Of a stretch of DNA of 64,000 bases, positions 50,738 through 60,688 are shown piece by piece. Within the stretch, counting starts at the first letter, position 1; the number at the start of each line of letters is the position of its first letter. Under the pieces are notes generated by a model. It did no database searches. It saw only the letters and a program-made list of their open reading frames with translations, and was not told where the DNA came from. Origin of the DNA: Elusimicrobiales bacterium (lineage in GTDB: Bacteria; Elusimicrobiota; Elusimicrobia; Elusimicrobiales; Elusimicrobiaceae); assembly GCA_041651175.1 (NCBI GenBank), contig JBAZJT010000001.1, positions 1 to 64,000 on the forward strand, written 5' to 3'. Both the position numbers and the translations under genes were made by a program.

Positions 50738-52042
50738 ATGTTAAGAACCTGTTTTCAGTTGCTGGCGGCGGCGCTGCTTTTTTCCGTCCGCGCGAACGCG
50801 CAGGACGGCTATGTGGTCAAGACCGATTCCGCGACGGTGTATCTGGACATAACCGCCTCCTCGCAGGCCGCGCGCGCGGGCGCGCGCTTTGCCGTATACG
50901 AGGAAGGCGGGGAACTGGTCAATCCCGTTACAAAACAGTCCCTGGGCAGGACGCATGACAATGTCGCCTCCGGCGAGATAACGGAGACTCATCCCAAATA
51001 CGCCGTCGGGACGCTGCTAACCGGCATCGGCGCGGCAAAACCGGGCCAGTTCTTTGAGTGGGCCGCGCAGGCCGCCCCGCCCGCGCCGGCGGCGCAGCCC
51101 TCCGGGCGGGAGAAAGTAATCTGGAAATCCCCGGCGCTGGACTGCGAGGCGGTCTCCCTCGCGCTGGGAGATTTTGACGGCTCCGGAGAGGAGGTTGCCG
51201 TCGCCTCCGAAAGCGAGGTCGCGGTATACGGCTTTTCCGGCGGTTTTGCGCGGAAATACTCGTGGCGGCCCGGCGGGCTTTACCGCATAATAACGGTTGA
51301 CGCAGCGGATATCAGGGGCGCGGGCAGGCCGCAATTATTCGTATCGGTTTACGACAATTCGTCCGGCGCGTATCAGACCGCCGCGCTGGAAATATCCGGC
51401 GGCGAACTTAAAAAAAGCACGGTAACGGGCTGGCTGTCGCGCTCGGTTGCGCTGCCTTCCGGGGAAAGACGGCTTTACGGCCAGCAGTTTTACAATTCCG
51501 GCGAGTTCAGGGCGTCCTCCGTGCGCCGGGTGGAGTTTCGCGGCGGCGAATTCGCGCTTTCATCCGCGCGGACGGACATCCCCCGTTTTGACACCGTCTA
51601 CGGCTTCAACGTGCTGGAAGACAGCGGACAGGCCCATGCGCTGGTGATGACTGCGGATTCGGGCCGGCTGCGCGCCCAGTTCGCGCAAAGAAAAAATTAC
51701 GCGGAAACCGACGCCCTGTTCGGCAAGACGCCCAATGTGCTCAGGACGCAGGGCGGTTTGCTCAAATTCTATCCGCGCGTGGCGGCGTCCGGCAGCATGT
51801 TCTATGCCGTGGCCAATATCCCGCGCGACGGCCTGCTGTCGGAGACATTCTCCCATTACAAGGACGCAAAACTCATGGCCCTGCGCTGGACCGGCAGCGC
51901 CTTTGAACCCGCCGGCGAAACCCCGCTGGACGGCTATGCCTGCGACATTGAAAGCGGCTCCGTGCCGGGCATAGGGGCCGGGGTGCTGGCCGCCGTGGTG
52001 GGCACGGACGGCAAAACCACAATCAAACTGGTCTCTTACTGA
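50738..52042 (+). CDS. Exported beta-propeller protein with a FlgT-C-like N-terminal domain
   Basis: The 434-residue product has a signal peptide (MLRTCFQLLAAALLFSVRANA). Residues about 22-100 (DSATVYLDITASSQ to GEITETHPKYAVGTLL) resemble the FlgT C-terminal fold. The rest is repetitive beta sequence with DFDGSGEEVAVASESEVAVY and DIRGAGRPQLFVSVY, like FG-GAP/VCBS propeller blades. No enzyme motif. It is probably periplasmic or surface. The start is set by the -10 box six bases upstream. Confidence 0.65.
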   Translation: MLRTCFQLLAAALLFSVRANAQDGYVVKTDSATVYLDITASSQAARAGARFAVYEEGGELVNPVTKQSLGRTHDNVASGEITETHPKYAVGTLLTGIGAAKPGQFFEWAAQAAPPAPAAQPSGREKVIWKSPALDCEAVSLALGDFDGSGEEVAVASESEVAVYGFSGGFARKYSWRPGGLYRIITVDAADIRGAGRPQLFVSVYDNSSGAYQTAALEISGGELKKSTVTGWLSRSVALPSGERRLYGQQFYNSGEFRASSVRRVEFRGGEFALSSARTDIPRFDTVYGFNVLEDSGQAHALVMTADSGRLRAQFAQRKNYAETDALFGKTPNVLRTQGGLLKFYPRVAASGSMFYAVANIPRDGLLSETFSHYKDAKLMALRWTGSAFEPAGETPLDGYACDIESGSVPGIGAGVLAAVVGTDGKTTIKLVSY

Positions 52043-52043
52043 C

Positions 52044-53135
52044 ATGCCGTCCGCCCTGCAACTGCGGTTGAAAACGCGCCCGGCGGTCGCGCTGGCGGCG
52101 CTGCTTTGCGCCGCGCCCGCGGCGGCGCGGTCTTTGCCGCCGATGGAGAGCGACACCGCCGTTTTCCGCGCGCGGACCCGCGCGCCCGCAACGCCGCAGA
52201 ACGCCGGCAGAGAGGCCGGATTGCTGGTGCTTTCCCCGGAAAGCGGAGCGGGCTGGCAGCGGCAGCTTGGCCGGGCCTGCGCGCCGCTGGGCAGGAAAAT
52301 GCCGGTGGAAACAGTATTCGGCGCGGCGGATTTGCGCGCGCTTTCGCCCGCGCTGCGGCGGCTGGCCGCGGCGGGAGTCAGAAAAATAATAGCGGTGCCC
52401 GCGTTCCTGCCGCCGGATTCGCCGGAGCTGGAGCAGAGCCGCTTCCTGCTGGGCCTTGCGGAAAATCCCAGCGCGCCGTATACGAAGAAACTGAACGCGG
52501 GCCGCCTCCCGCGCCGGGCAGAGCGCGCACGCAACGAAATTCCCGTAGTGATGACGCAGGGGCTGGACAAAAGCGATATGCTGTTTTCCGCGCTGCTGGC
52601 TCCGGCGTCGGCTTTCGCGGCGGTTTCGCCGGGGGCCGCGGCGCTGGTTGTTGTCGCCGCCGAGCCGGACGACCCCGGCGAGGCGCGCGCGCTGCTGTCA
52701 TGCCTTGCCTCCGCGGCGGACGCCGCCGCGCGCAAGGCCGGTATTAAAAAGTCGCGCGCCGCGCTGCTCTTTGCCGGCAACAGCAGGGCAGGGGCCGCTT
52801 TCGGGCGGATGGGCGGCTCCGCGCCGGCAAAGCTGTCCCCCCCCGCTCCGGCGGGCGAACGCGCCCGGCGCAGCCGCGCGGAACTGCTGAAGGCCGTGCG
52901 CGAATTATCGGCGGGGGCCAGAACTCTTGTTCTCGGCTATTCACCTGATGCGGGGGAATTAGATAGAATCACCGGGGAGATACTTGCGGGCGCGTTTTAC
53001 ACCCGGGGCGGGACAGTCTCCCTGCCGGAAAAGGGTTTGCAGTCCTGGCTTGAGCAGATGCACCGCGCGGGGCTTAAGTTGCAGCCGGGGCCGCTGTATG
53101 CCGGGCCGGCCATGGCGCCGGCTGGCAAGGAATGA
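52044..53135 (+). CDS. Exported protein with a faint CbiX-like pattern
   Basis: The 363-residue product begins one base after the previous stop. A signal peptide (PAVALAALLCAAPAAA) is followed by a domain with RRLAAAGVRKIIAVPAFLPP, which recalls the CbiX/sirohydrochlorin-chelatase pattern, without the histidine pair needed for metal insertion. A second similar half appears near AALVVVAAEPDD. The call is weak; a degenerate, non-catalytic relative is possible. Confidence 0.5.
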   Translation: MPSALQLRLKTRPAVALAALLCAAPAAARSLPPMESDTAVFRARTRAPATPQNAGREAGLLVLSPESGAGWQRQLGRACAPLGRKMPVETVFGAADLRALSPALRRLAAAGVRKIIAVPAFLPPDSPELEQSRFLLGLAENPSAPYTKKLNAGRLPRRAERARNEIPVVMTQGLDKSDMLFSALLAPASAFAAVSPGAAALVVVAAEPDDPGEARALLSCLASAADAAARKAGIKKSRAALLFAGNSRAGAAFGRMGGSAPAKLSPPAPAGERARRSRAELLKAVRELSAGARTLVLGYSPDAGELDRITGEILAGAFYTRGGTVSLPEKGLQSWLEQMHRAGLKLQPGPLYAGPAMAPAGKE

Positions 53136-53863
53136 TTATGACCACAACCACAGAGCGGGAAGCCGCGTCCGTAACCGTGCTGGACAAGGGATTTGTCCGC
53201 CTGAAGGATTTCATGGGCGGAGACCTGCGCGCGGCGGAATCCGCGCGGGTTACATTCGGTTCCGATTCCAAGGGGGAGGAGCGGGATAAGAAGCTCATAG
53301 AATACCTGCTCGCCCACGCGCATTTCACGCCTTTTGAGCATTGCGTCTTCCAATTCCATGTAAAATGCCCCATATTCGTCGCCCGGCAATGGATGCGGCA
53401 CCGCTGGGGCTCCTACAACGAGGTCAGCGCGCGCTATACCGAGGTCCGGGACGAGTTTTACATCCCGCAGGCCTTCCGCGCCCAGGATACGGGGAACAAG
53501 CAGGGCTCCGTCTCGTCCGAAAAGCTGGACCAGGAAAAGCTGCTGGCGGAGTATTCCGCCGCGGTGGAGGCTTCTTTTGCCGCCTACCGGAAGCTGCTGG
53601 CCTCCGGCGTCGCGCGCGAAATGGCCAGAATGGCGCTGCCCGTGTCCCAGTACACGCAGTTCTACTGGACGGTGAACGCCAGAAGCCTGTTCAATTTCCT
53701 GGCGCTGCGCGCGGACGCGCACGCGCAGCTTGAAATCCGGGCCTATGCAGACGCCATAATAAACATATTCCGCATGAAAATGCCCTGGACACTGGAAGCT
53801 TTCGAGAAACTCTATCTTTCCCGTCCCGCGGAGTTTTCCGGCCAGTCCATGAAGTGCTTCTGA
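53132..53863 (+). CDS. thyX: Flavin-dependent thymidylate synthase
   Basis: The 243-residue product carries the ThyX signature RHRWGSYNEVSARY (RHRxxSxNExSxR) near residue 89 and the FAD-binding FTPFEHCVFQFHVKCPIF. It makes dTMP using methylene-folate and reduced flavin. The start overlaps the previous stop (ATGA) with AAGGA before it; an ATG six bases later is also possible. Confidence 0.97.
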   Translation: MIMTTTTEREAASVTVLDKGFVRLKDFMGGDLRAAESARVTFGSDSKGEERDKKLIEYLLAHAHFTPFEHCVFQFHVKCPIFVARQWMRHRWGSYNEVSARYTEVRDEFYIPQAFRAQDTGNKQGSVSSEKLDQEKLLAEYSAAVEASFAAYRKLLASGVAREMARMALPVSQYTQFYWTVNARSLFNFLALRADAHAQLEIRAYADAIINIFRMKMPWTLEAFEKLYLSRPAEFSGQSMKCF

Positions 53864-53865
53864 TT

Positions 53866-55185
53866 ATGAAAATGCTGCTGAGCGCAATGATGCTGCTGGC
53901 CGCCTGCGCCGCGGCACAGGACCAGCCGGAAGTGCAGACTCATGCGAATGTGCCGCAGCAGCTTTCAACCCCGGGCATATCCGGCGCGGCCTCCGGCGGG
54001 CCGATAGCGGACCAGCCGCAGCAGAACTCCGGCGCGCAGCCGCCTGCGGCTGCGCCGCAGACATTGCCGCAGCCGCCCGCGCAGCAGCCTCCGGCGGACA
54101 GCGCCGCGCAGCCGCAGCCGGCGGAACAGCAGGCGACGCCCATGCCCATGCCCTCCCCCGCCGGCGGGGATACGCTGCCCGCGCCGGAAGCCGCACCCCC
54201 TCCTGCGGCAAACCGGGCGACCGGGAAAGCCCGCGCCCCCGCCAGGCGCAAACGTGTAAAGACGGGCTCTTCCACAAAGTCAAAGCAGGCGGCCCTGCCG
54301 CAAAAGCCCGCCGAAAAAAAATACTGGAAAACGGAGGAATATATACCGCCTGCCACTGCAAGAGGCGTGTTCTCCGGCTCTTTTGACGGAGTGAAAACCG
54401 GCGCGGTGGAAGGGTTCGTGCATTTTGCGGGCACCACCACGGCTTCGGATTTCGCGGACATGCTGGCGCCCTTTGACGGCAGGCTTTACGAATTCAAAAC
54501 CAAGCTGTTCCAGTGGGTGGAACAGGGACAGGACCTTGGCGTCATCACCTCGGTGGAAATGGCCGCGCAGCTGGATATAGGCGCCTCCACCGCCACGGTG
54601 CGCAGGCGCTGGGGCAGCGTGTTTGATTATGAGCATATCAAGGCTCCCTATTCCGGCATTGTGGTCAAGATGAACGTCAAGGACCGCCAGGATTTGCACG
54701 AGAACGACCCCATTCTCACCATAGGCCGCAAGTTTTACGTGATAGGCAGGACCAACACCAAAGTCCCCATACCGCTGCAGCCGGGCATGCCCGCCATCGT
54801 TGCGGATCCGGACGGCCTCAAGGGCAGGGGCGTTTTGGACCGCTTCGTGCCAGTGGGCGACACCGGGCTTTACCAAGTGCGCGTGGAAGTAACCACCGGA
54901 GACAAGTCATACCAGCCGGGTATGGTTTTCACCGGCGAAATTCAAAACCCCGCAAACCCCCGTTACGCCAAGGTTCCGGTCAACACGCTTATACGGCGCG
55001 AAGGCAAGACCTATATGCTGATACTGGCCAAGGTCAAGCCCGGCGGACGGCTGGGCAATTACGCGGAAATTCTGGACGGGGTGGAGCCGGGCATGATTTA
55101 CATAGACCCCAGTTCGCTCTACAACATCAAGCCTGAAGGGGCCAGCTGCCCCTGCCCCGCCCGGAAAATCGGCGGCAAGAGCTGA
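53866..55185 (+). CDS. Lipoprotein RND/HlyD-type membrane-fusion adaptor
   Basis: From the ATG at 53866 the product has 439 residues. A lipoprotein signal (MKMLLSAMMLLAAC) anchors it at Cys14. Residues 20-130 are Pro/Gln/Ala-rich and disordered. The adaptor part begins near 185 (AGTTTASDFADMLAPFDGRL) and continues with lipoyl and barrel strands (APYSGIVVKMNVKDRQDL, GMVFTGEIQNPANP), as in CusB-like adaptors. The helical hairpin is very short. No RND pump gene lies nearby. Confidence 0.78.
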   Translation: MKMLLSAMMLLAACAAAQDQPEVQTHANVPQQLSTPGISGAASGGPIADQPQQNSGAQPPAAAPQTLPQPPAQQPPADSAAQPQPAEQQATPMPMPSPAGGDTLPAPEAAPPPAANRATGKARAPARRKRVKTGSSTKSKQAALPQKPAEKKYWKTEEYIPPATARGVFSGSFDGVKTGAVEGFVHFAGTTTASDFADMLAPFDGRLYEFKTKLFQWVEQGQDLGVITSVEMAAQLDIGASTATVRRRWGSVFDYEHIKAPYSGIVVKMNVKDRQDLHENDPILTIGRKFYVIGRTNTKVPIPLQPGMPAIVADPDGLKGRGVLDRFVPVGDTGLYQVRVEVTTGDKSYQPGMVFTGEIQNPANPRYAKVPVNTLIRREGKTYMLILAKVKPGGRLGNYAEILDGVEPGMIYIDPSSLYNIKPEGASCPCPARKIGGKS

Positions 55186-55188
55186 TTT

Positions 55189-55884
55189 ATGGAAAAAAAA
55201 TCCAGGCAGTCCGACATACGCTACGCCAACTTCCTGTTCCTTAAAGCCGCGCCGGAATTCCGCCGCCTGCTCTCAAACGAGCGCATCGCCGCCAAGCAGG
55301 AGCTGGAAAACACGGTCAGCGCCGCGCAGGAGGAGGTTTTCCTGCGCACCTATTCGCTGGTGGGGCTGGACGCCCGCTGCGATATGCTGCTGTGGATGGC
55401 CGCGCCCGACATAAGGCTTATCCAGAAGGCCTGGTCGCGCATTTCCACCTCCGGCGCGGGCAGGTATTTCACGCCGGCGATGTGCTTTATCGGGCTTTTC
55501 ACCCTGCCGGAGCAGCCGCCCGCCAGAAACTGCGCGGGCGGGGTGCCGGCGGGGCTGTTCGGCAAGTACCGCTACATGCTGCTGCACCCGCTGGTGCGGG
55601 CGCATGCCTGGCACGAGCTTTCCCAGCCCGAACGCGACAAATTCCTGGCCGAGCGGCAGGCGGCGCTTTCCCGGTTTCCCGGAGTGGCGGAGCATTTCTT
55701 CCACTCCTACGGCATGGACGAGCAGGAGCATATAGTAGTCCGCGAGGCGGACGCGCTTGAGGACCTGGCGCTTGCCTCCCGCGATTTGCGCGAGCTGCGC
55801 ATAAAACAGTTCGCGCTGCGCGACACGCCCAACATGCTCTGTGTGGGCGCGGATCTGGCGGAAATTCTGGACAGTCTGGGATAG
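55189..55884 (+). CDS. Chlorite dismutase / HemQ-family protein
   Basis: The 231-residue product follows the Cld/HemQ pattern: EEVFLRTYSLVGLDARCDML, then GKYRYMLLHPLVRAHAWHEL, then HFFHSYGMDEQEHIVVREAD (candidate heme-ligand His) and RDTPNMLCV at the end. HemQ coproheme decarboxylases have a catalytic Tyr in a YPF/YPM motif at the second block; here it reads HPL (His133), so normal HemQ activity is in doubt. It starts three bases after the adaptor gene. Confidence 0.75.
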   Translation: MEKKSRQSDIRYANFLFLKAAPEFRRLLSNERIAAKQELENTVSAAQEEVFLRTYSLVGLDARCDMLLWMAAPDIRLIQKAWSRISTSGAGRYFTPAMCFIGLFTLPEQPPARNCAGGVPAGLFGKYRYMLLHPLVRAHAWHELSQPERDKFLAERQAALSRFPGVAEHFFHSYGMDEQEHIVVREADALEDLALASRDLRELRIKQFALRDTPNMLCVGADLAEILDSLG

Positions 55885-55894
55885 GAGGCGGCAT

Positions 55895-57099
55895 ATGAAA
55901 GTTCTGGGAATTGTGATGGCGGGCGGCAAGGGCGAGCGGCTGTACCCGCTCACCAAGGAACGTTCCAAGCCGGCGGTGCCCTTCGGCGGAAAGTACAGAA
56001 TCATAGATTTCGTCCTTTCCAATTTCGTCAACTCGGGCGTGTTCTCCTCCTACCTGCTGGTGCAGTACATGTCGCAGTCGCTTATTGAATATGTGCGCAT
56101 GAGTTGGAGGCTAAGCGGTATCACCAACGACCAGTTCATCACCATAGTGCCGCCGCAAATGCGGCTGGGCGAGATGTGGTACCGCGGCACAGCCGACGCC
56201 GTGCGCCAGAACCTCAACATAATAAGCGACTTCAAGCCCGACATCCTGGCCATATTCGGCGCCGACCACGTCTACCGCTGCGACGTGCGCCAGATGATAG
56301 ATTTCCACGTCGCCAACAACGCCGACGTGACAATAGCCGCGCTGACGGTGCCGATAAAACAGGCCAGCGCCTTCGGCACCATAATGACGGATTCAAAAGG
56401 CCGCGTTACCGGCTTCGAGGAAAAGCCTGCCAACCCGAAACCCATTCCCGGCAATCCGGGCTGCGTGTACGCCTCCATGGGCAATTATATTTTCAACTAC
56501 AACTCGCTGGTGAAAATATTTCACGAGGAACATGCCGAAATGCCGGGGCTTGATTTCGGCAAGAGCATTCTGCCGGCGATATGCAAGCGCTACCGCGTAT
56601 TCGCGTGGAATTTCCATTCGCAGACGCTGCCCGGCATAAAATCCTACGAGGAAAAAGGCTACTGGCGCGACGTGGGGACCATACAGAGCTACTGGCAGAC
56701 CAACATGGACCTCCTGGGCGAAAAGCCCAGGCTGGACCTTAGCAACCGCAGCTGGCAGATACATTCGGCCAGCTACAATTCCCCGCCGGCGAAATTCATA
56801 GGCGCCGACGTGCGCGATTCCATGATAAGCGACGGCTGCATCATAGACAACGCCTCCATACACCACAGCATACTGGGCCGCGGCGTAACGGTGCACGAGA
56901 AATGCGTCATTGAGGACTGCATCATAATGGACGCCTGCGAAATCCGCCCCGGCACCCGCCTCAAGAAGGTGATAGTGGACCGCTTCAACACGCTGGGCCC
57001 CAAAATCTCCATAGGCCACGACCCGGACGAGGACGCGCAGCACCATTACATAGACCCCTCCGGCATAGCCGTAATCCCCAGGGGCCGCACGCTGATCTG

Positions 57100-57100
<1 letters not shown>
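55895..57100 (+). CDS. glgC: Glucose-1-phosphate adenylyltransferase
   Basis: From the ATG at 55895 (behind GGAGGCGG) the product has 401 residues. GlgC motifs are MAGGKGERLYPLTKERSKPA, GGKYRIIDFVLSN, the substrate site FEEKPANPKP and the C-terminal left-handed helix with many Ile-rich hexapeptides (SMISDGCIIDNASIHHSILG). It makes ADP-glucose for glycogen. A longer frame from 55841 runs through the previous gene and is rejected. Confidence 0.96.
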
Positions 57101-57980
<880 letters not shown>

Positions 57981-58002
<22 letters not shown>

Positions 58003-58427
58003 CGGGCCGCGCAAAGCGGGTGGGCGTTTTTTACGAGGCCGCCGTCCCGCGCGGAAGCAGGCCGCCGCAGGCGATACTGAAAAAAGCGGTTTCCCGCGCG
58101 CTGGGCAAAACCGGCGGCGCCGTGTGCGTGATTTTTGTGGACGGAACACGCATCAGGCGGCTCAACCGCCGCTGGCTGAAAAAAAACCGGCTGACCGATG
58201 TGATAGCCTTTTCCTATCCCGCCGCGCCGGGCGCGCCGCTTGGCGATATTTTCGTATGCGCGGAGCAGGCCGCGCGCCAGGCCGCGCGGCTGGGCCATAG
58301 CCTGAAAAAAGAGCTTTTGATTCTGGCGGCGCACGGCGCGCTGCACCTTGCCGGCATGGACGACGACACCGCCGCCCGCCGCGCGGACATGAACGCCGCC
58401 GCACTTAAAATTCTGGAGGATTTATGA
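57981..58427 (+). CDS. ybeY: YbeY endoribonuclease, variant metal site
   Basis: The 148-residue product has the YbeY block LTDVIAFSYP and the zinc motif HGALHLAGMDDD. The expected motif is HGxLHLxGyDH; here the third histidine is Asp128 while His118 and His122 are kept. YbeY matures 16S rRNA ends and takes part in ribosome quality control. An Asp can serve as a zinc ligand, so the protein may still work. Confidence 0.9.
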
Positions 58428-58918
58428 CGCACGCAGCCGACACTCTGGTCCGCATGGCCGAGGACATGGAAAGGGCCGTCTCCAATCTGGGGCTTAAAAA
58501 CTACCACTGCGAAAATCTGGAGCTGCTCTGGACCGGCGAGCTGGAAACCGACGAGGACGGCGCCGCCTACCCCAACCCGCCCGCCATACTGGAATGGGAC
58601 CGCAGCCGCGACGGCTACCGCGGTTTTCTCAAAATGGCCAAATCTCTGGGCGCGCCCGTAATCTACACAAAGGCGCGGCGTTTCCTGTGGCAGGAGGAGC
58701 TTTTCGGCTTTCTGGACCTGCCGGACGTCTCGCCCGGGGAAGAGCTGCGCATAAAGGCCGCCGCGCGCCGCTTTACCGCATACGACGGATACGTGGGCTG
58801 CGTGATGCTGGCCTTCAAGCTGGGCGACGTCTGGCACAGCTATCAGGAAATGGCGCCCTGGTACCGCCGTTTTCTGGACGCCATGGACGGCTGCCTGCCG
58901 GAAAACTGCGCCGGCTGA
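58424..58918 (+). CDS. Soluble protein of unknown function
   Basis: The 164-residue product overlaps ybeY by four bases (ATGA). It is acidic, with many aromatic residues (ILEWDRSRDGYRGFLKMAK, GDVWHSYQEMAPWYRRFL), no signal peptide and no membrane span. No family recognised. It ends the long plus-strand gene run. Confidence 0.65.
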   Translation: MTHAADTLVRMAEDMERAVSNLGLKNYHCENLELLWTGELETDEDGAAYPNPPAILEWDRSRDGYRGFLKMAKSLGAPVIYTKARRFLWQEELFGFLDLPDVSPGEELRIKAAARRFTAYDGYVGCVMLAFKLGDVWHSYQEMAPWYRRFLDAMDGCLPENCAG

Positions 58919-58963
58919 CAAGCCCGGCATGGGAAATTTGCCCAAAAGTTCGCCCGGGAACCT

Positions 58964-59066
58964 AACCTGAATGTTTCAGTTGAATTGTGGGATTCGGCGG
59001 CGGACGGCGGGATATGCCTGCCAAGTTCCGCGCCGGACTGTCCTCGCCAGTCGCCGTCGAATCCCG
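58964..59066 (+). repeat. Structured intergenic repeat, copy C
   Basis: The head AACCTGAATGTTTCAGTTG starts 45 bases after the stop at 58918. It lacks the CACGAGGACCGAG part but is followed by a large hairpin: GGGATTCGGCGGCG (58989-59002) pairs with CGCCGTCGAATCCC (59052-59065) with one mismatch, and a small inner GGCGGG/CCTGCC stem lies between. Confidence 0.55.
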
Positions 59067-59089
59067 CTGCTCTATTGCACACTCCGGGG

Positions 59090-60688
59090 TCAAGGTAAAA
59101 CTGTCGCGCAGAGCAGCCCGTCAAAACCGCGGCGCGGCTTTGCGGCGCAAAGCGCGGCCCGCGACGCGGCGTTGGCCCGCCACAGACGCGCCGGTTCCGC
59201 ATTGCCGCGCCCGGCATAAAGCCGGGCCAGCGACGCGGCGGGGGAGATATATGCGGGCTCCAGGGCGGCGGCGGTTTTGAAGTCCGCTTCCGCGCGGGAA
59301 TCAAAACCCAGCTTCTCGTATATTTTTCCGCGCGCGAGGCGGTATACCGCGTTATGCGGGCTGAGGCCGGCGGCGCGGTTGATTTCATCCAGCGCGATGT
59401 ACGGATTTGGCTGATTCAGGGAAAGCTCCGCGACGGCGCGGTCAAAGCACGCGCCCGCGTCGCCCCGATAATACCCGCCGATAATTCCAGTGCGCACGGC
59501 AAAAGCCGCCAGGCACAGCGCGAAACCCGCCGCCGCAACCCGCCACTGCCGTTTTTCCGGCGCGGGGGATTCCGGCGCGCCTGCCGCAAGCCCGCAGAAA
59601 AAAAGCAGAGCCACAGGCAGATAAAGCATTGTCCCGTCGAAAAGCGACTGCGCCATCACAACCGCGGCCAGCGCGCCTGGCCGCGCATCGGAGGCGGAAA
59701 AAGCGCGGAGCAGCCCGGCCAGCGCAAACATCAGGAAGAAAAACGCGGCGGGCAGGCCGTTTTCGGCGGCGAGATTCAGCAGCCAGGAATGCGCGTCCTG
59801 CGCGTACCTGCCGTACATGCTTATTCCGGCTAGATACGGAGTGTTCAGCAGCAGATACCCGTGCTCAAAACATCTCGCGCCAACACCCGCCAGAGGATTA
59901 TGCGCGATTACATCCAGCGCGATCCTCCAGATATGCAGCCGCCCGAAGGCGAAAGGGTCATACGGCTTGGCGGCAAACTCCACAAATACGGATTGCGGAA
60001 TAAAAGCCAGCGCGGCCAGCGCGCCGCCGGCGCACCACAGCAGCGCGCGGCGGTTGCTGATGCGGCAGATTACAAAAAGCGCGCCCGCAACTGCGCCAAG
60101 CAGCGCGCCCCTGCTCTGCGACATATACACCGCGACCCCGCATACCGCCGCGAAAACCGCCATGGCCGCCCTGCGCCGGGAGGGATAATCCGCAGACGCC
60201 GCCAGCGCCAGCGACATCGCAAAACCCGCCGCCGCAAAACAAGCCGTCCAGTTCGCATGCGCCTCAAAAATGCCCCCGCGCAAGCGCACAATCAGGATAA
60301 CCAGCGCAACGCCGTATCCCGCCGCATGTATCAGCCGCGCGGCAAGCTCCCTGCCGCGCGCATCCTGGCGGGCAAGCGCGAAATAAAAACCCGCGCATAC
60401 CGCGTAATGCGCGCTAAGCCACAAACTCTTCAGCGGCGCGGAGGAAAACGGAATTGCAAGGACAATCCACAGCAGCCACAAAATCAGCCACAATTCCGGC
60501 CCTTTTGCGCCGAAGCAAACCGGACCGCCGGGCGCAGGCCGCGGCGGCTGAGCCGACAGCGCGAACACCGGCCACAACGAAAGCAGCAAAATCCCCCGCA
60601 CAAGCGGCTGCGCCAGCCAGCCCAGCCAAAGCGCGCAGGCCAGCCATAACAGCAGAATCAGCCGCGGTTTTGCCACCATTTTATCCAT
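59090..60688 (-). CDS. O-antigen ligase / PglL-like membrane protein with TPRs (paralogue 1)
   Basis: The 532-residue product has about ten membrane spans, a Wzy/WaaL-type region (QDAHSWLLNLAAENGLPAAF, where the conserved His-rich loop lies) and two C-terminal TPR-like units (EINRAAGLSPHNAVYRLARG, AEADFKTAAALEPAYISP). This family transfers glycans to lipid A or to proteins such as pilins. It overlaps its paralogue by 31 bases. Confidence 0.8.
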   Translation of the reverse strand: MDKMVAKPRLILLLWLACALWLGWLAQPLVRGILLLSLWPVFALSAQPPRPAPGGPVCFGAKGPELWLILWLLWIVLAIPFSSAPLKSLWLSAHYAVCAGFYFALARQDARGRELAARLIHAAGYGVALVILIVRLRGGIFEAHANWTACFAAAGFAMSLALAASADYPSRRRAAMAVFAAVCGVAVYMSQSRGALLGAVAGALFVICRISNRRALLWCAGGALAALAFIPQSVFVEFAAKPYDPFAFGRLHIWRIALDVIAHNPLAGVGARCFEHGYLLLNTPYLAGISMYGRYAQDAHSWLLNLAAENGLPAAFFFLMFALAGLLRAFSASDARPGALAAVVMAQSLFDGTMLYLPVALLFFCGLAAGAPESPAPEKRQWRVAAAGFALCLAAFAVRTGIIGGYYRGDAGACFDRAVAELSLNQPNPYIALDEINRAAGLSPHNAVYRLARGKIYEKLGFDSRAEADFKTAAALEPAYISPAASLARLYAGRGNAEPARLWRANAASRAALCAAKPRRGFDGLLCATVLP

